Positions 18,602 to 27,754 of a stretch of 64,000 bases of DNA are shown piece by piece (the stretch's first letter is position 1; every line of letters begins with the position of its first letter). A program made the position numbers and the translations under genes. Below the pieces are notes generated by a model. The model did no database searches, was not told where the DNA came from, and was given only the letters and a program-made list of their open reading frames with translations. The DNA is from Pseudovibrio denitrificans JCM 12308 (GTDB lineage Bacteria > Pseudomonadota > Alphaproteobacteria > Rhizobiales > Stappiaceae), in contig NZ_BAZK01000002.1 of NCBI RefSeq assembly GCF_001310815.1, positions 22,443 through 86,442 on the forward strand. The letters run 5' to 3'.

Positions 18602-20023
18602 ATGTCTTTGACAGGGATGCAGCTTGAGGTGACACGCAATGCAGAGGGGATCGACAAAGCGATCGCGACCCTCACTGAACGGTTTGGAGACCGCTGCCAG
18701 ACTTCCATGAGTTTGCGGGAGCAGCATGGGCATACGACGTCCTGGCTGCCGAACCAGCCGCCGGATGCTGTTGTTTTTGCCCACTCGACAGAAGAAGTCT
18801 CTGAGATTGTAAAGCTATGTGCAGAGCTACGTGTGCCAATCATTCCATTTGGCAGCGGGTCTTCTCTGGAGGGGCATCTGAACGCACCGGGCGGCGGTAT
18901 CTCGCTGGACCTTTCCCAGATGAATGAGGTTGTAGCCGTTCATCCTGAGGATCTGGACTGTGTGGTGCAGCCGGGTGTGACGCGCAAGCAGCTCAACGCT
19001 TATCTTCGTGATACCGGCTTGTTCTTTCCGATTGATCCGGGAGCAGATGCCACGATTGGAGGCATGACAGCAACGCGTGCCTCAGGCACAAATGCGGTTC
19101 TTTATGGCACCATGAAGGATATGGTTCTGGCGCTGACTGTTGTCATGCCCGACGGGACCATTGTGAAGACCGGCAGCCGCGCCAAGAAATCCTCTGCGGG
19201 TTATGACCTGACCCGTCTGATGGTCGGCTCTGAAGGGACGCTTGGGGTGATCACTGAGATCACCCTGAAGCTGAAGGGAATACCTGAAGCGATTTCAGGT
19301 GGAATTGCCTCGTTCGACAGCATTGCGGATTGCTGCAACACGGTGATCGAAGCCGTACAATACGGCATTCCGATTGCCCGTATTGAGCTTTTGGACACGC
19401 TGACTGTCAAATCAGTCAATGCTTATTCGAAGCTTGATCTGCCAGAATCACCATTGCTGCTTGTGGAATTCCACGGCTCTGATGCCGGGGTTCGGGAACA
19501 GGCAGAGCGATTTGGTGAGATTGCTGCTGAAAACTCCCTGAAAAAGTTTGAATGGGCAACTGATCCTGAAGAGCGCAACAAGCTTTGGGCGGCTCGTCAC
19601 GATGCCTATTGGGCAGGGCTGGGGCTGGCTCCAGAACGGACTGGCCTTTCAACTGACGTGTGCGTGCCGATCTCTCGTCTGGCTGACTGTGTGACTGCTA
19701 CACACGATGACATCGAAGAAAATGGCCTGATTGGTCCGATAGTTGGCCATGTTGGTGATGGAAACTTCCATGTGCTTGTGCTGACGGATTTGAATGATCC
19801 GGAAGACATAGCCAAGTCAGAAGCCTTTGTTGAGCGCCTGAATTATCGTGCCATTGAGATGGGCGGAACCTGTACTGGTGAGCATGGTGTGGGGCAGGGC
19901 AAGATGAAGTATCTGCCAAAGGAGCATGGTGCTGGGGTTGCTGTGATGGCGGCGGTAAAGCGTAGTCTTGACCCGCTGAATATCATGAATCCGGGCAAGA
20001 TCGTTGCCTTAGATGCCGAGTAA
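18602..20023 (+). CDS. FAD-linked oxidase, D-lactate dehydrogenase (cytochrome)-like
   Basis: A 473-residue GlcD/Dld2-type flavoprotein oxidising D-2-hydroxy acids such as D-lactate to the keto acid and feeding electrons to the respiratory chain. The PCMH FAD-binding domain is clear (PIIPFGSGSSLEGHL, residues 80-94; GADATIGGMTATRASGTNAVLYGTM; VGSEGTLGVITEITLKL). The C-terminal FAD-oxidase domain ends with HVGDGNFHVLVL and GEHGVGQGKMKYL, which hold the metal/substrate histidines, then the family ending LDPLNIMNPGKI. It has no iron-sulfur domain. The exact substrate (D-lactate, D-2-hydroxyglutarate or glycolate) cannot be fixed. Apparently monocistronic. Confidence 0.9.
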   Translation: MSLTGMQLEVTRNAEGIDKAIATLTERFGDRCQTSMSLREQHGHTTSWLPNQPPDAVVFAHSTEEVSEIVKLCAELRVPIIPFGSGSSLEGHLNAPGGGISLDLSQMNEVVAVHPEDLDCVVQPGVTRKQLNAYLRDTGLFFPIDPGADATIGGMTATRASGTNAVLYGTMKDMVLALTVVMPDGTIVKTGSRAKKSSAGYDLTRLMVGSEGTLGVITEITLKLKGIPEAISGGIASFDSIADCCNTVIEAVQYGIPIARIELLDTLTVKSVNAYSKLDLPESPLLLVEFHGSDAGVREQAERFGEIAAENSLKKFEWATDPEERNKLWAARHDAYWAGLGLAPERTGLSTDVCVPISRLADCVTATHDDIEENGLIGPIVGHVGDGNFHVLVLTDLNDPEDIAKSEAFVERLNYRAIEMGGTCTGEHGVGQGKMKYLPKEHGAGVAVMAAVKRSLDPLNIMNPGKIVALDAE

Positions 20024-20195
20024 AGAAGTGCCATAAATACGCACTTGCTTCGTTCCATTCATAAACATTGCCTTAAGTCGTTGCTGTCGTCTTGTTCCTG
20101 CTGTAATTCACTTAGATAAACAAGTGTTTGCATGCGGCTCATAGGCGAACAGCGCGGTAAGGTGCGCGGTTCGAAGTGGGTAAAGGAGCTTAACG

Positions 20196-23100
20196 TTGAA
20201 TTCGGTTTACATCACCGTTGGTGGGACTTTGATCTTGGCGCTGGTCATCGCGCTTGTTGGCCCTTTGGTCATCGATTGGTCAGCTTATCGTTCCCTGTTT
20301 GAAAGCTATGGTGAGAAAATTCTGGGGCATCAGGTTACGATCCTCGGAGAAACTGACGTTCAGCTGCTGCCTGCCCCTTATGTGAAGCTTTCTGACGTGC
20401 GTGTTGGCGCTGTCGAAGACCCGTTGATGACCATCAAAGGGTTTGAAGGCCGCATTGAGCTTCCCTCGCTGTTACGTGGCGAAGTGCATGTGACTGAGAT
20501 GAAGCTCAATGAGCCAGAGCTCAACCTTTCTCTTGATGAGGGTGGCCGCCTCGATGTGCTGCAAACCACTAGCCGCCGTTCCGTTATCTCCGAAATCGAC
20601 CCAACCTCGCTTATTCTTGAAGATGTGAGCGTTCGTAACGGCTCTATCGTGCTGACTGATGCGCGCACCGGTGAAGTACGCCGTGCAGGCAATGCAAATC
20701 TGGAGCTTTATGCCGGTGGCTTGCAGGGCCCGTTCAAAGCGGAAGGGGCAATGCTTTATGAAGGCGTGCCTTACACGTTGAAGATCGGCAGTGGACGTCT
20801 GGAACGTAATGGTCAGATCCGCGTTAAAACCCAGGTTTCTCCTGCCAATGTTGCTGCACAGTTCTCGACTGATGGTTTCCTGAGACACCAAGATGGTGTT
20901 GTGTCCTATTACGGCGATGCTGAGGTTCAATCGGTTACCAGCGAAGGCTCTGATGATCTGGAGTGGGCCGGTAAGAGTAAGTTCAATCTGGATGGTGAGC
21001 GACTGGAGCTGACTGAAAGTACGCTGCGTCTTGGTTCTGAAGATCGTCCGATTACCGCTGAAGGTGGTGGTGTTTACAGCTTTGGCCCTGAGCCTGAGTT
21101 TCAGGCTGTTGCGCAGTTCAAGCAGGTGGATCTGGACCGCATGATTGGCGGTGGTCCGCAGCGTCCGCTGGTGCCTTCTGAGGCTGTTATGGCTCGTCTG
21201 GCTGGTGGCTTGAGCTCTTTGCCGCTGCTGGATGTGAAAGGCCAGATGGATCTGACTATTCCGGTTGTTGTGGCAGGTGGTTCTGTTGTTTCCAATCTGA
21301 GCACGCTGCTTGAATCCACCGGTACTGGCTGGAAGATTGATGAGCTTTCCGGTGAGTTACCGGGCCGTAGCCAGTTCAAAACCAGCGGTTATTTGGATCT
21401 GCGCAACTCCGCTGGGTATCAGGGTGATTGGGAGATCTCCTCTCGTCAGCCACACCAGCTGGCCCATTGGTGGCTGGGTGAGCGCAAAGATGCATCCAAG
21501 CGTCTGTCTCCTGTTGCATTGAAAGGCCGTGTTGAAGCTGGCTCCGGTGCTCTGCGTCTTCCTGACTTGCGGATTGATGCGGGTGATGTGCGCAGTGTTG
21601 GTTTGATCTCCTTTGAGCATCCACTCGACCGTAGTCCGCTGATCACCGTTGATATGGACAGTGACCGTGTCAATCTGGATGAGATCCTGCGCTATGTGGA
21701 AGCGTTTACGGGCAAAAAGATCAAGCCGAGCGCGGTTGATATGTCCATACGGCTTTACGCAGATGAGCTGGTTGCCAGCGGCGTGAAAGCCAAGAGCATG
21801 GCCGTGAGTGCAAGCCTGAGCCGGGATGCGCTTTCCATCGAGCAGCTGAAAATCCGCGACTTTGCGGGTGCCTACATCGACATGAAGGGTCGCATTGATG
21901 ACCTGAGCACCACGCCTCAGGGGAACATCAAAGGCACGCTGACAGCGTCTTCCTTAAGCGGTGCAGTGGCTGTGCTGGAAGAGTATGCGCCTGAGCATCC
22001 ATTGATTGAGCGCCTGAAGACGGCAGCTCCTGATCTTGCTCCTGCCAACCTGAAGGCTGAGCTTTCCGCTTATGCAGAGAAGGGGCGCACGGATATGTCG
22101 CTGAACCTGTTCGGTGAGGTTGGCGTCAGTGATCTGGATCTGAACGGTACTTTTGAAGGGCGTATTGATGATTTTGCTGAGGGTGATCTTTATGCAGAGA
22201 TGACCCTTGGTGGCAAAGACGGCGTGAAAGTGCTGCGCCAGCTTGGCTTTGAGGCAATCCCGATTACTCAGCTTCAGCCGGGTGAGGTTCGTCTTTCCCT
22301 TTCCGGTAGCCCGCGTGACCAGTTGGCCTTTGGGTTCTCCAGTGATCTTGTCGGTATGAAGATCCTGTCTGATGGCACTGTTCGTGTGCCGAGCCGTTCC
22401 GCAGCTGTCTGGTCTGCCAATGTGGCGCTGCAGTCTGATGATCTGGCAGATTATGGTCTGGCGTTTGGCAAGGTGTATCCGATTTACTCTGGCCCGCTGA
22501 AAGCAAACCTGACGGCTCAGGTTGAGGGCCGGGGACGTGATTTCACGCTTTCCGAGCTGAAAGGTCAGCTCGCGAATATGGATCTGAAAGGTGATCTTGA
22601 AGGCACCCTTGAAAAGAATGGTCCGCTGAAGGCCTCTGGTAAGCTGGAGCTTTCCGAGCTTGATATGCGCAGCCTGAGTGAGCTGCTGCTGGGCTCCAAT
22701 GTTTGGGCAGGTGTTCTTCAGGAGGATTCCATCTGGTCTTCGCAGGCGCTGGGGCAGAGCCTTGCAGATGGTGTGGATCTGACACTTGATGTGACCAGTG
22801 ATCGGGCGCTGTTCAGTGATGAGTTCCGGCTGGATGCTGCTAGCGGTCAGCTGCGTTTGCGCTCTGATCTGCTTTCCATCAATGAAGGCAAGGGCCGGTT
22901 TGCTGGTGGTGAGTTTTCCGGCACGTTTGATTTGCAGCGGGATCAGGGGCAAGCAACGCTTTCTGGCCGGTTCCGTCTGGATGATGCGGACTTTGAAGAG
23001 CTGGCCTGGACCGATGAGGGCCGTGCGCTGGCGACTGGCAAGCTGCAAGCCATTGCTGAGTTCGAGGGCAGTGGCCGTACGATCTCAGGTCTTGTTTCTG

Positions 23101-24263
23101 GTCTCTCCGGTGGCGGTACGTTCAGCGTGACCAATGGTGAAATCCGCCGTGTTAATCCGGCAGCCTTTGATCTGGTGATCAAGGCAGCGGATGCGGGGAT
23201 GGAGCTGGATGAGGCTGCTATTCAGAGTGCGTTTGCTGATCATCTGGATGCGGGTTCTGTGAAGTTCAACCGCGTTGATGGCTCACTGGGTATTGCAAGT
23301 GGACGCATCCGTGCGCGCAACATCTCTGTTGATACGGCTGGCACCACGTTGTTTGGTTCTGCGCTGATTGATCTTGAGAAATGGGCGCTGACTGGTGATG
23401 TTTCCATGAAGACCCGTGATGAAGCGCAGAAGGTTGCCGGGGCTGAGCCTCAGGTGGCGATCCTTTATTCCGGGCCGCTGGAAAATCCTGCGCGCAAGCT
23501 GGATACGGGTCCATTGCTTTCATATCTCAACCTGCGTGCGATTGAGCTGAATGTGAAACGCATTGAGGAAGAGCAGCGCAAGATTGCCGAGCAAGAGCGC
23601 ATGCTTGATGAGCTGAAGAAAAAGCAGGAAGAGGAAGCAGCGCGCAAGGCTAAAGCAGCTGAAGAAGAGAAGGCCCGTCAAGCTGCGGAAGCGGAAGCTG
23701 CTGCTGAGCGTGAACGTCAGGCCCAGGCTGCACGGGAAGCTGAAGCACGTGCGGCTCAGTTGGCTGCAGAGGAAGAAGCCCGCAAAGCGGAAGCTCTGGC
23801 TGCTGTAAACCGTGCAGAAGAGGCTCAACGTGCTGCTGAGGCCAAGGCTGCGGCAGAAGCAAAAGCAGCTGAGCAAGCGCGTGCAGAGGAAGCCAAGAAG
23901 AGCTCTGTTCAGGATTTTAGTGCGCGTATCCGGTCTGTGCTTGATGGAGACGCTGCTGAAAAAAAGCCCAATAGCCCCTCTGTTTCCATCGTTGATCCTC
24001 CCAAACCGCGTGCCAAGTCCAGCTTACCTGCTCTGGAAGCTCCAGTGACCATTGGTGGTGTGAATGAGGCGACTGTGCCAGCAGGGGAGGTTGATTTGCT
24101 TGGGCCGATCATTCAGTCTGGTGCGCCGAAGAACCTTGGTGTGTTGGAAGCTGGAAATGATAATCAGGTGCTGCGTGGTCCGCTTCCGGACCTGCCTACC
24201 GATGAGCGTGGAACGCCGAAGTTTATTGAGCTGCCGGGTGGGCGGTTGCTGCAGGTTAACTGA
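20196..24263 (+). CDS. Large AsmA-family protein with Ala/Glu/Lys-rich tail
   Basis: A 1355-residue protein of the AsmA/TamB-like bridge family, linked to outer-membrane assembly and inter-membrane lipid transport. Residues 5-28 form the N-terminal membrane anchor (ILALVIALVGPLVIDW), followed by the AsmA signature (YRSLFESYGEKILGHQVTILGETDVQLLPAPYVKL). The rest, to about residue 1100, is repetitive beta structure in the periplasm. Residues about 1110-1245 switch abruptly to an Ala/Glu/Lys/Arg coiled coil (EEEARKAEAL-type heptads), then a proline-rich end. The start is TTG, with AAGGAGCT at 20182-20189. It ends 8 bp inside the convergent ribbon-helix-helix gene. Confidence 0.88.
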   Translation: MNSVYITVGGTLILALVIALVGPLVIDWSAYRSLFESYGEKILGHQVTILGETDVQLLPAPYVKLSDVRVGAVEDPLMTIKGFEGRIELPSLLRGEVHVTEMKLNEPELNLSLDEGGRLDVLQTTSRRSVISEIDPTSLILEDVSVRNGSIVLTDARTGEVRRAGNANLELYAGGLQGPFKAEGAMLYEGVPYTLKIGSGRLERNGQIRVKTQVSPANVAAQFSTDGFLRHQDGVVSYYGDAEVQSVTSEGSDDLEWAGKSKFNLDGERLELTESTLRLGSEDRPITAEGGGVYSFGPEPEFQAVAQFKQVDLDRMIGGGPQRPLVPSEAVMARLAGGLSSLPLLDVKGQMDLTIPVVVAGGSVVSNLSTLLESTGTGWKIDELSGELPGRSQFKTSGYLDLRNSAGYQGDWEISSRQPHQLAHWWLGERKDASKRLSPVALKGRVEAGSGALRLPDLRIDAGDVRSVGLISFEHPLDRSPLITVDMDSDRVNLDEILRYVEAFTGKKIKPSAVDMSIRLYADELVASGVKAKSMAVSASLSRDALSIEQLKIRDFAGAYIDMKGRIDDLSTTPQGNIKGTLTASSLSGAVAVLEEYAPEHPLIERLKTAAPDLAPANLKAELSAYAEKGRTDMSLNLFGEVGVSDLDLNGTFEGRIDDFAEGDLYAEMTLGGKDGVKVLRQLGFEAIPITQLQPGEVRLSLSGSPRDQLAFGFSSDLVGMKILSDGTVRVPSRSAAVWSANVALQSDDLADYGLAFGKVYPIYSGPLKANLTAQVEGRGRDFTLSELKGQLANMDLKGDLEGTLEKNGPLKASGKLELSELDMRSLSELLLGSNVWAGVLQEDSIWSSQALGQSLADGVDLTLDVTSDRALFSDEFRLDAASGQLRLRSDLLSINEGKGRFAGGEFSGTFDLQRDQGQATLSGRFRLDDADFEELAWTDEGRALATGKLQAIAEFEGSGRTISGLVSGLSGGGTFSVTNGEIRRVNPAAFDLVIKAADAGMELDEAAIQSAFADHLDAGSVKFNRVDGSLGIASGRIRARNISVDTAGTTLFGSALIDLEKWALTGDVSMKTRDEAQKVAGAEPQVAILYSGPLENPARKLDTGPLLSYLNLRAIELNVKRIEEEQRKIAEQERMLDELKKKQEEEAARKAKAAEEEKARQAAEAEAAAERERQAQAAREAEARAAQLAAEEEARKAEALAAVNRAEEAQRAAEAKAAAEAKAAEQARAEEAKKSSVQDFSARIRSVLDGDAAEKKPNSPSVSIVDPPKPRAKSSLPALEAPVTIGGVNEATVPAGEVDLLGPIIQSGAPKNLGVLEAGNDNQVLRGPLPDLPTDERGTPKFIELPGGRLLQVN

Positions 24264-24477
24264 TCAGTTGGTTTTGAAAGTGTTTGAGCACGGCAACGCG
24301 GATACAGCTTGAGAGATTGTTCTCAGGATTTCTTTCATCATCGATGCCAGCGATGGTCGCCGTGATGTTCTTTCCCTGACTGCGCGCAAGATCCTCCAGA
24401 CCTGACCAAAACTCAGGCTCCAGCGTAATGCTGGTTCTGTGGCCGTGCAGGGTTATGGAGCGTTTCTTGAGGCTCAT
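24256..24477 (-). CDS. Ribbon-helix-helix domain protein
   Basis: A 73-residue protein from ATG 24477 (MSLKKRSITLHGHRTSITLE), which sits just after the DUF4169 stop; the longer frame upstream would overlap that gene. The sequence PEFWSGLEDLARSQGKNITATIAGID...NNLSSCIRVAVLKHF matches the alphaproteobacterial RHH_4 family of short ribbon-helix-helix proteins. It is the last gene of an apparent sspB-DUF4169-RHH operon, an arrangement common in this class. Likely a DNA-binding protein; target unknown. Confidence 0.85.
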   Translation of the reverse strand: MSLKKRSITLHGHRTSITLEPEFWSGLEDLARSQGKNITATIAGIDDERNPENNLSSCIRVAVLKHFQNQLIS

Positions 24478-24484
24478 GGGTGCC

Positions 24485-24688
24485 TCAGTCTTCGTCTTTG
24501 CGGGAGGAGATGGACGTGAGCTTGTGGCCCTCAAAGCGCTTGGTCTCCAAGGTGGCTTCAGCTTCTTCCTGAGATTTTTCGGCTTTGGTGCGCCCGAACT
24601 TCCGGCGATTTTCAGCTGCGGACTGGGCTTTTGTGTCTCTGGCCTTTTGCTTACGGGCCTGACGCAGATTAATAACGGTCGCGCTCAT
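24485..24688 (-). CDS. DUF4169 family protein
   Basis: A 67-residue, very basic and charged protein. VINLRQARKQKARDTKAQSAAENRRKFGRTKAEK is the family signature, followed by a tail ending LETKRFEGHKL. DUF4169 proteins are of unknown function and usually lie between sspB and a ribbon-helix-helix gene in alphaproteobacteria, exactly as here. The high charge and helical pattern suggest a nucleic-acid or ribosome-associated role, but that is guesswork. Confidence 0.85.
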   Translation of the reverse strand: MSATVINLRQARKQKARDTKAQSAAENRRKFGRTKAEKSQEEAEATLETKRFEGHKLTSISSRKDED

Positions 24689-24744
24689 TCAATCATCCAT
24701 ACGTTGGGTTGATGAGCCGACCGCCCTTTTCTTGATCGGAGCGA

Positions 24745-25352
24745 TTAGCTCTTTTTGCGGAATGCATCCAAGGAAACAACCTGAGCACTGCCGCTTTCTT
24801 CTGTAGAAGTTTCGTCAGCTTCAGATTTTTCTTTGTCTTCTTCAGCATCGCCAGCTGTGTCTTCGGCTGCGGAAGCGGTTTTGGCTTCTTCCTCTTCAGC
24901 CTGCTCAACAGCAGTTTCAAGACGTGCGTGGAACTCTTCAACGGAGTCAGATCACGTTCTGCGATGCGGAATTCTGCAGGCAGTTCTTCCCCGGTTTTGC
25001 CCGGCTCAAACTCAAGAGCGAACTGGACGGATGGGTCGAAGAAACCTTTGATTGCAGAGAACGGAACATAAAGATGCTCCGGAACACCACCAAAGGACAG
25101 GCCAACCTCGAAAGCGTGCTCAGTGATCTGCAGATCCCAGAACTGGTGCTGCAGCACGATCGTCATTTCTTTCGGGTAGCGTTCCTTCAAGCGGTTTGAA
25201 ATCTTGACGCCAGGGGCCGTGGTTTCAAAGGCAATGTAAAAATGGTGCTCTCCGGGAAGTCCTGCCCGGTTGACCTCAACCAATATCTTTCGAACTGCGC
25301 TTCTCAGCGCGTCCTGAATGATGATGTCATAGCGGATTAAATCTTCAGCCAT
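24745..25352 (-). CDS. sspB: SspB, ClpXP adaptor (alpha type), one frameshift
   Basis: SspB delivers ssrA-tagged proteins to the ClpXP protease. Residues from ATG 25352 (MAEDLIRYDIIIQDALR) through HHFYIAFETTAPGV, PKEMTIVLQHQFWDL and FGGVPEHLYVPFSAIKGFFDPSV form the SspB-alpha fold. The frame as given then turns into a lysine-rich tail, but adding one base near 24945 restores the expected acidic tail (VEEFHARLETAVEQAEEEEA...) and the conserved C-terminal ClpX-binding peptide (VVSLDAFRKKS), ending at 24745-24747. About 202 residues. The tail match makes a lost base almost certain. ssrA lies 140 bp upstream on the same strand. Confidence 0.88.
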
Positions 25353-25489
25353 GCTCGGCACCGCTCATCCTTTGCGTTCTTATTCGGCCTAACTATAGCG
25401 TAGAGGCGACAAAAAGGCCTGTCTTTTATTTCTATACCCTGAATCGGCGTAGAATAAGGAAAGAGCCTTTTAACACTAAAGTGGAGGCT

Positions 25490-25810
25490 TCTGTTGCCAG
25501 GTGCCCCCGAACCCCGCCTGAAGGTGCTAACCAACAGGACTTAGTGGACTACCGGAACCGCATTACGCAGCTACAGCGTTGTCCATAGCGTAGTTGTCAT
25601 TTGCAACTATCATTTTGGTCCGATAACGGTGGTACCATGCCGAGCAAAAGCAAAGCCTTTACGCCCTCGTCGATCCTATTTCGCCCCCCCGAAGACCGCT
25701 GGAGTACAACGGGCTTTGGTGGAGGCGCCGGGTACCGCCCCCGGGTCCGAATGGTTTATTGCGCTCGCAATTTATTGCCGTAGCCAGCGAACTGGCAGGG
25801 GGAATATAGG
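25490..25810 (-). ncRNA. ssrA: tmRNA, two-piece circularly permuted
   Basis: tmRNA rescues stalled ribosomes and adds a degradation tag. On the minus strand the tRNA-like acceptor piece comes first, ending CGCCTCCACCA (3' A at 25717), then a short internal spacer (25716-25689), then the coding piece beginning GGGGGCG at 25688. GGGGGCG pairs with CGCCTCC across all seven positions (one G-U), forming the acceptor stem and proving the permutation. The tag frame (25604-25563) encodes ANDNYAMDNAVAA and a TAA stop. This layout is specific to alphaproteobacteria and a few other groups. The outer ends are approximate. Confidence 0.92.
25563..25604 (-). other. tmRNA proteolysis-tag reading frame
   Basis: Thirteen codons and a stop inside ssrA: ANDNYAMDNAVAA. 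Together with the tmRNA-borne alanine the added tag would be A-ANDNYAMDNAVAA, close to the Caulobacter tag. The terminal AVAA is the ClpX/ClpA degron and the N-terminal AND-N part is the SspB-binding side. Confidence 0.92.
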
Positions 25811-26107
25811 TGCACGCACTGCCAAATGGAAGTGCAAAAGCTCATGGTTGTTGGCGCAAGACTAAGAGAAGCTGTTGACAAAGCGGCATATTCACAGGGC
25901 AATTTGAACAAGTAGCGTCACTGAAGATTTGTAAATGACGCATTTGCAGGGATTTGTCGGAAGCAGATGATCTCTTGGCGTTTTCATGGTCTTTTTATCG
26001 ACGGAAGCTTGGGGTAAGACCGCTCCTGCAAGATGGCACAGAGGCGTTTTTCAGGAGATTGGCTATACTGTGCGCGAGCCGAATCGTAGAACAGGAGATG
26101 ACCCTTC

Positions 26108-26902
26108 GTGCAGCAATATCTAGAGCTGATGCGCCGCATCATGGATGAAGGTGTGGTCAAGGAAGATCGCACGGGTACAGGCACAAAATCAGTCTTTGGT
26201 CATCAGATGCGGTTTGATCTGTCCGAAGGCTTTCCGGTTGTTACGACCAAGAAGCTGCATCTGAGATCCATCATTCATGAACTGCTGTGGTTTTTGGCGG
26301 GTGATACCAACATCAAGTACCTTAAAGACAACAAGGTACGCATCTGGGATGAATGGGCGGATGAGAATGGCGACCTGGGGCCGGTTTACGGCTATCAGTG
26401 GCGCTCCTGGCCTAAACCGGATGGTGGCTCGATTGACCAGATCGCGAATGTGGTGCAGCAGATCAAAACCAATCCCGACAGTCGCCGCCTGATCGTATCA
26501 GCCTGGAACCCAGCTCTTGTTGACGAGATGGCGCTGCCGCCCTGTCATTCGCTGTTCCAGTTCTATGTGGCAAACGGCAAGCTCTCCTGCCAGCTTTATC
26601 AGCGTTCAGCCGATGTGTTCCTTGGTGTTCCGTTCAACATCGCGTCTTATGCGCTGTTGACCATGATGATTGCTCAGGTCTGTGATCTGGAGCCGGGCGA
26701 TTTCGTGCACACGCTGGGGGATGCTCATCTTTATCTCAATCACATGGAACAGGCTGAACTGCAGCTCTCACGGGAGCCGCGGGCTTTGCCTGTCATGCGT
26801 CTCAATCCAGCAGTTAAGGATATCTTCGCGTTCCGCTATGAAGACTTTGCTCTGGAAGGTTATGACCCGCATCCACACATCAAGGGTGTTGTTGCGGTTT
26901 AG
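26108..26902 (+). CDS. thyA: Thymidylate synthase
   Basis: ThyA makes dTMP from dUMP using methylenetetrahydrofolate, producing dihydrofolate that FolA (28.5 kb) recycles. The 264 residues equal the E. coli length. The catalytic cysteine is Cys146 in [12 protein letters not shown]; the folate and dUMP sites [37 protein letters not shown] and the YDPHPHIKG ending are all intact. The start is GTG 26108, giving the canonical [15 protein letters not shown]. Followed by kdsB after 28 bp, then the phosphatase-like gene and folA, likely a single transcription unit. Confidence 0.97.
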   Translation: MQQYLELMRRIMDEGVVKEDRTGTGTKSVFGHQMRFDLSEGFPVVTTKKLHLRSIIHELLWFLAGDTNIKYLKDNKVRIWDEWADENGDLGPVYGYQWRSWPKPDGGSIDQIANVVQQIKTNPDSRRLIVSAWNPALVDEMALPPCHSLFQFYVANGKLSCQLYQRSADVFLGVPFNIASYALLTMMIAQVCDLEPGDFVHTLGDAHLYLNHMEQAELQLSREPRALPVMRLNPAVKDIFAFRYEDFALEGYDPHPHIKGVVAV

Positions 26903-26930
26903 TTGTCTTTGACTTTCAAAAGGAGTTCCC

Positions 26931-27754
26931 ATGCGAACCCTTATTTGCGTTCCAGCGCGCATTGGCTCAACTCGTTTTCCTCGCAAGCCACTGCATCCTA
27001 TCAGTGGGCGTAGCTTGCTGGAGCGTGTTGTGCAGGTTGCCCGGGTGGCCGCCAAGCAAACCAACTCTGATTACGTAGTTGCTGTTGACCATGAAGAGGT
27101 TGCTGAACATTGCCGCCATATTGGTGCGCCGTTTGTGATGACCGATCCTGAGCATCCGTCCGGGACTGACCGTGCGCTGGCTGCGTCCAAAGCGTTTGGC
27201 ACGCATCCTGGGTTTGTGCTGAACCTGCAGGGGGATGCGCCATTTACGCCGCCGGCACATGTGGCAGCGCTCATCAAGCAGCGGAAGCGCGGCCTGATGC
27301 GGATGTGTTTACACCGGTTATTCGGCTTGATTGGGAAGGGCTTGATGTGCTGCGTGAGCACAAGAAGGCTCATCCTTTTTCCGGCACGACTTGTGTGCGT
27401 AAGGATGACGGCACTGCTCTGTGGTTCTCCAAAAACATCCTGCCTGCCATCCGCAAGGAAGAGAAACTGCGTGAAACGGGTAAGCTTTCACCGGTGTTCC
27501 GTCACATCGGGCTTTATGGCTACCGCGTGGATGCGCTTGAGCGTTTCAACAAGTTGGGCCTTGGCTATTACGAGCAGATGGAAGGGCTGGAACAGCTTCG
27601 CTTCCTAGAAAACGGTATGGTTGTTCATGCGGAAGAAGTTCAGCCGCCGAAGCTTTCCATGTCTGGTGTGGATACGCCAAGTGATGCTGAGCTTGCAGCG
27701 CAATTGATTGCGAAGTTTGGTGACCCGTTTGATCATTTGGAGACTGGCCTGTGA
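26931..27754 (+). CDS. kdsB: 3-deoxy-manno-octulosonate cytidylyltransferase, one frameshift
   Basis: KdsB activates Kdo as CMP-Kdo for lipopolysaccharide core synthesis. The N-terminal half shows ICVPARIGSTRFPRKPL, VAVDHEEVAEHC, TDPEHPSGTDR and LNLQGDAPFTPP; the second half, in another frame, shows SGTTCVRKDDGTALWFSKNILPAIR, FRHIGLYGYRV, LGYYEQMEGLEQLRFLENG and the GVDTP ending. Adding one base near 27281 joins them (KQAEARPDADVFTPVIRLDW) into a 274-residue protein of normal length. The gene should be essential, so the break is probably a sequence error. Its stop overlaps the next start (GTGA). Confidence 0.88.

Noticed and set aside
21954..23048. 364-codon minus-strand frame inside the AsmA gene
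   Set aside because: Composition is typical of a reverse-strand shadow of a GC-skewed gene (Gln/Arg/Ile-rich), and AsmA homology covers the whole stretch.
25601..25865. Plus-strand frames over the tmRNA gene
   Set aside because: They lie in the tmRNA acceptor and coding pieces; such frames are frequently mis-annotated as proteins in alphaproteobacteria.
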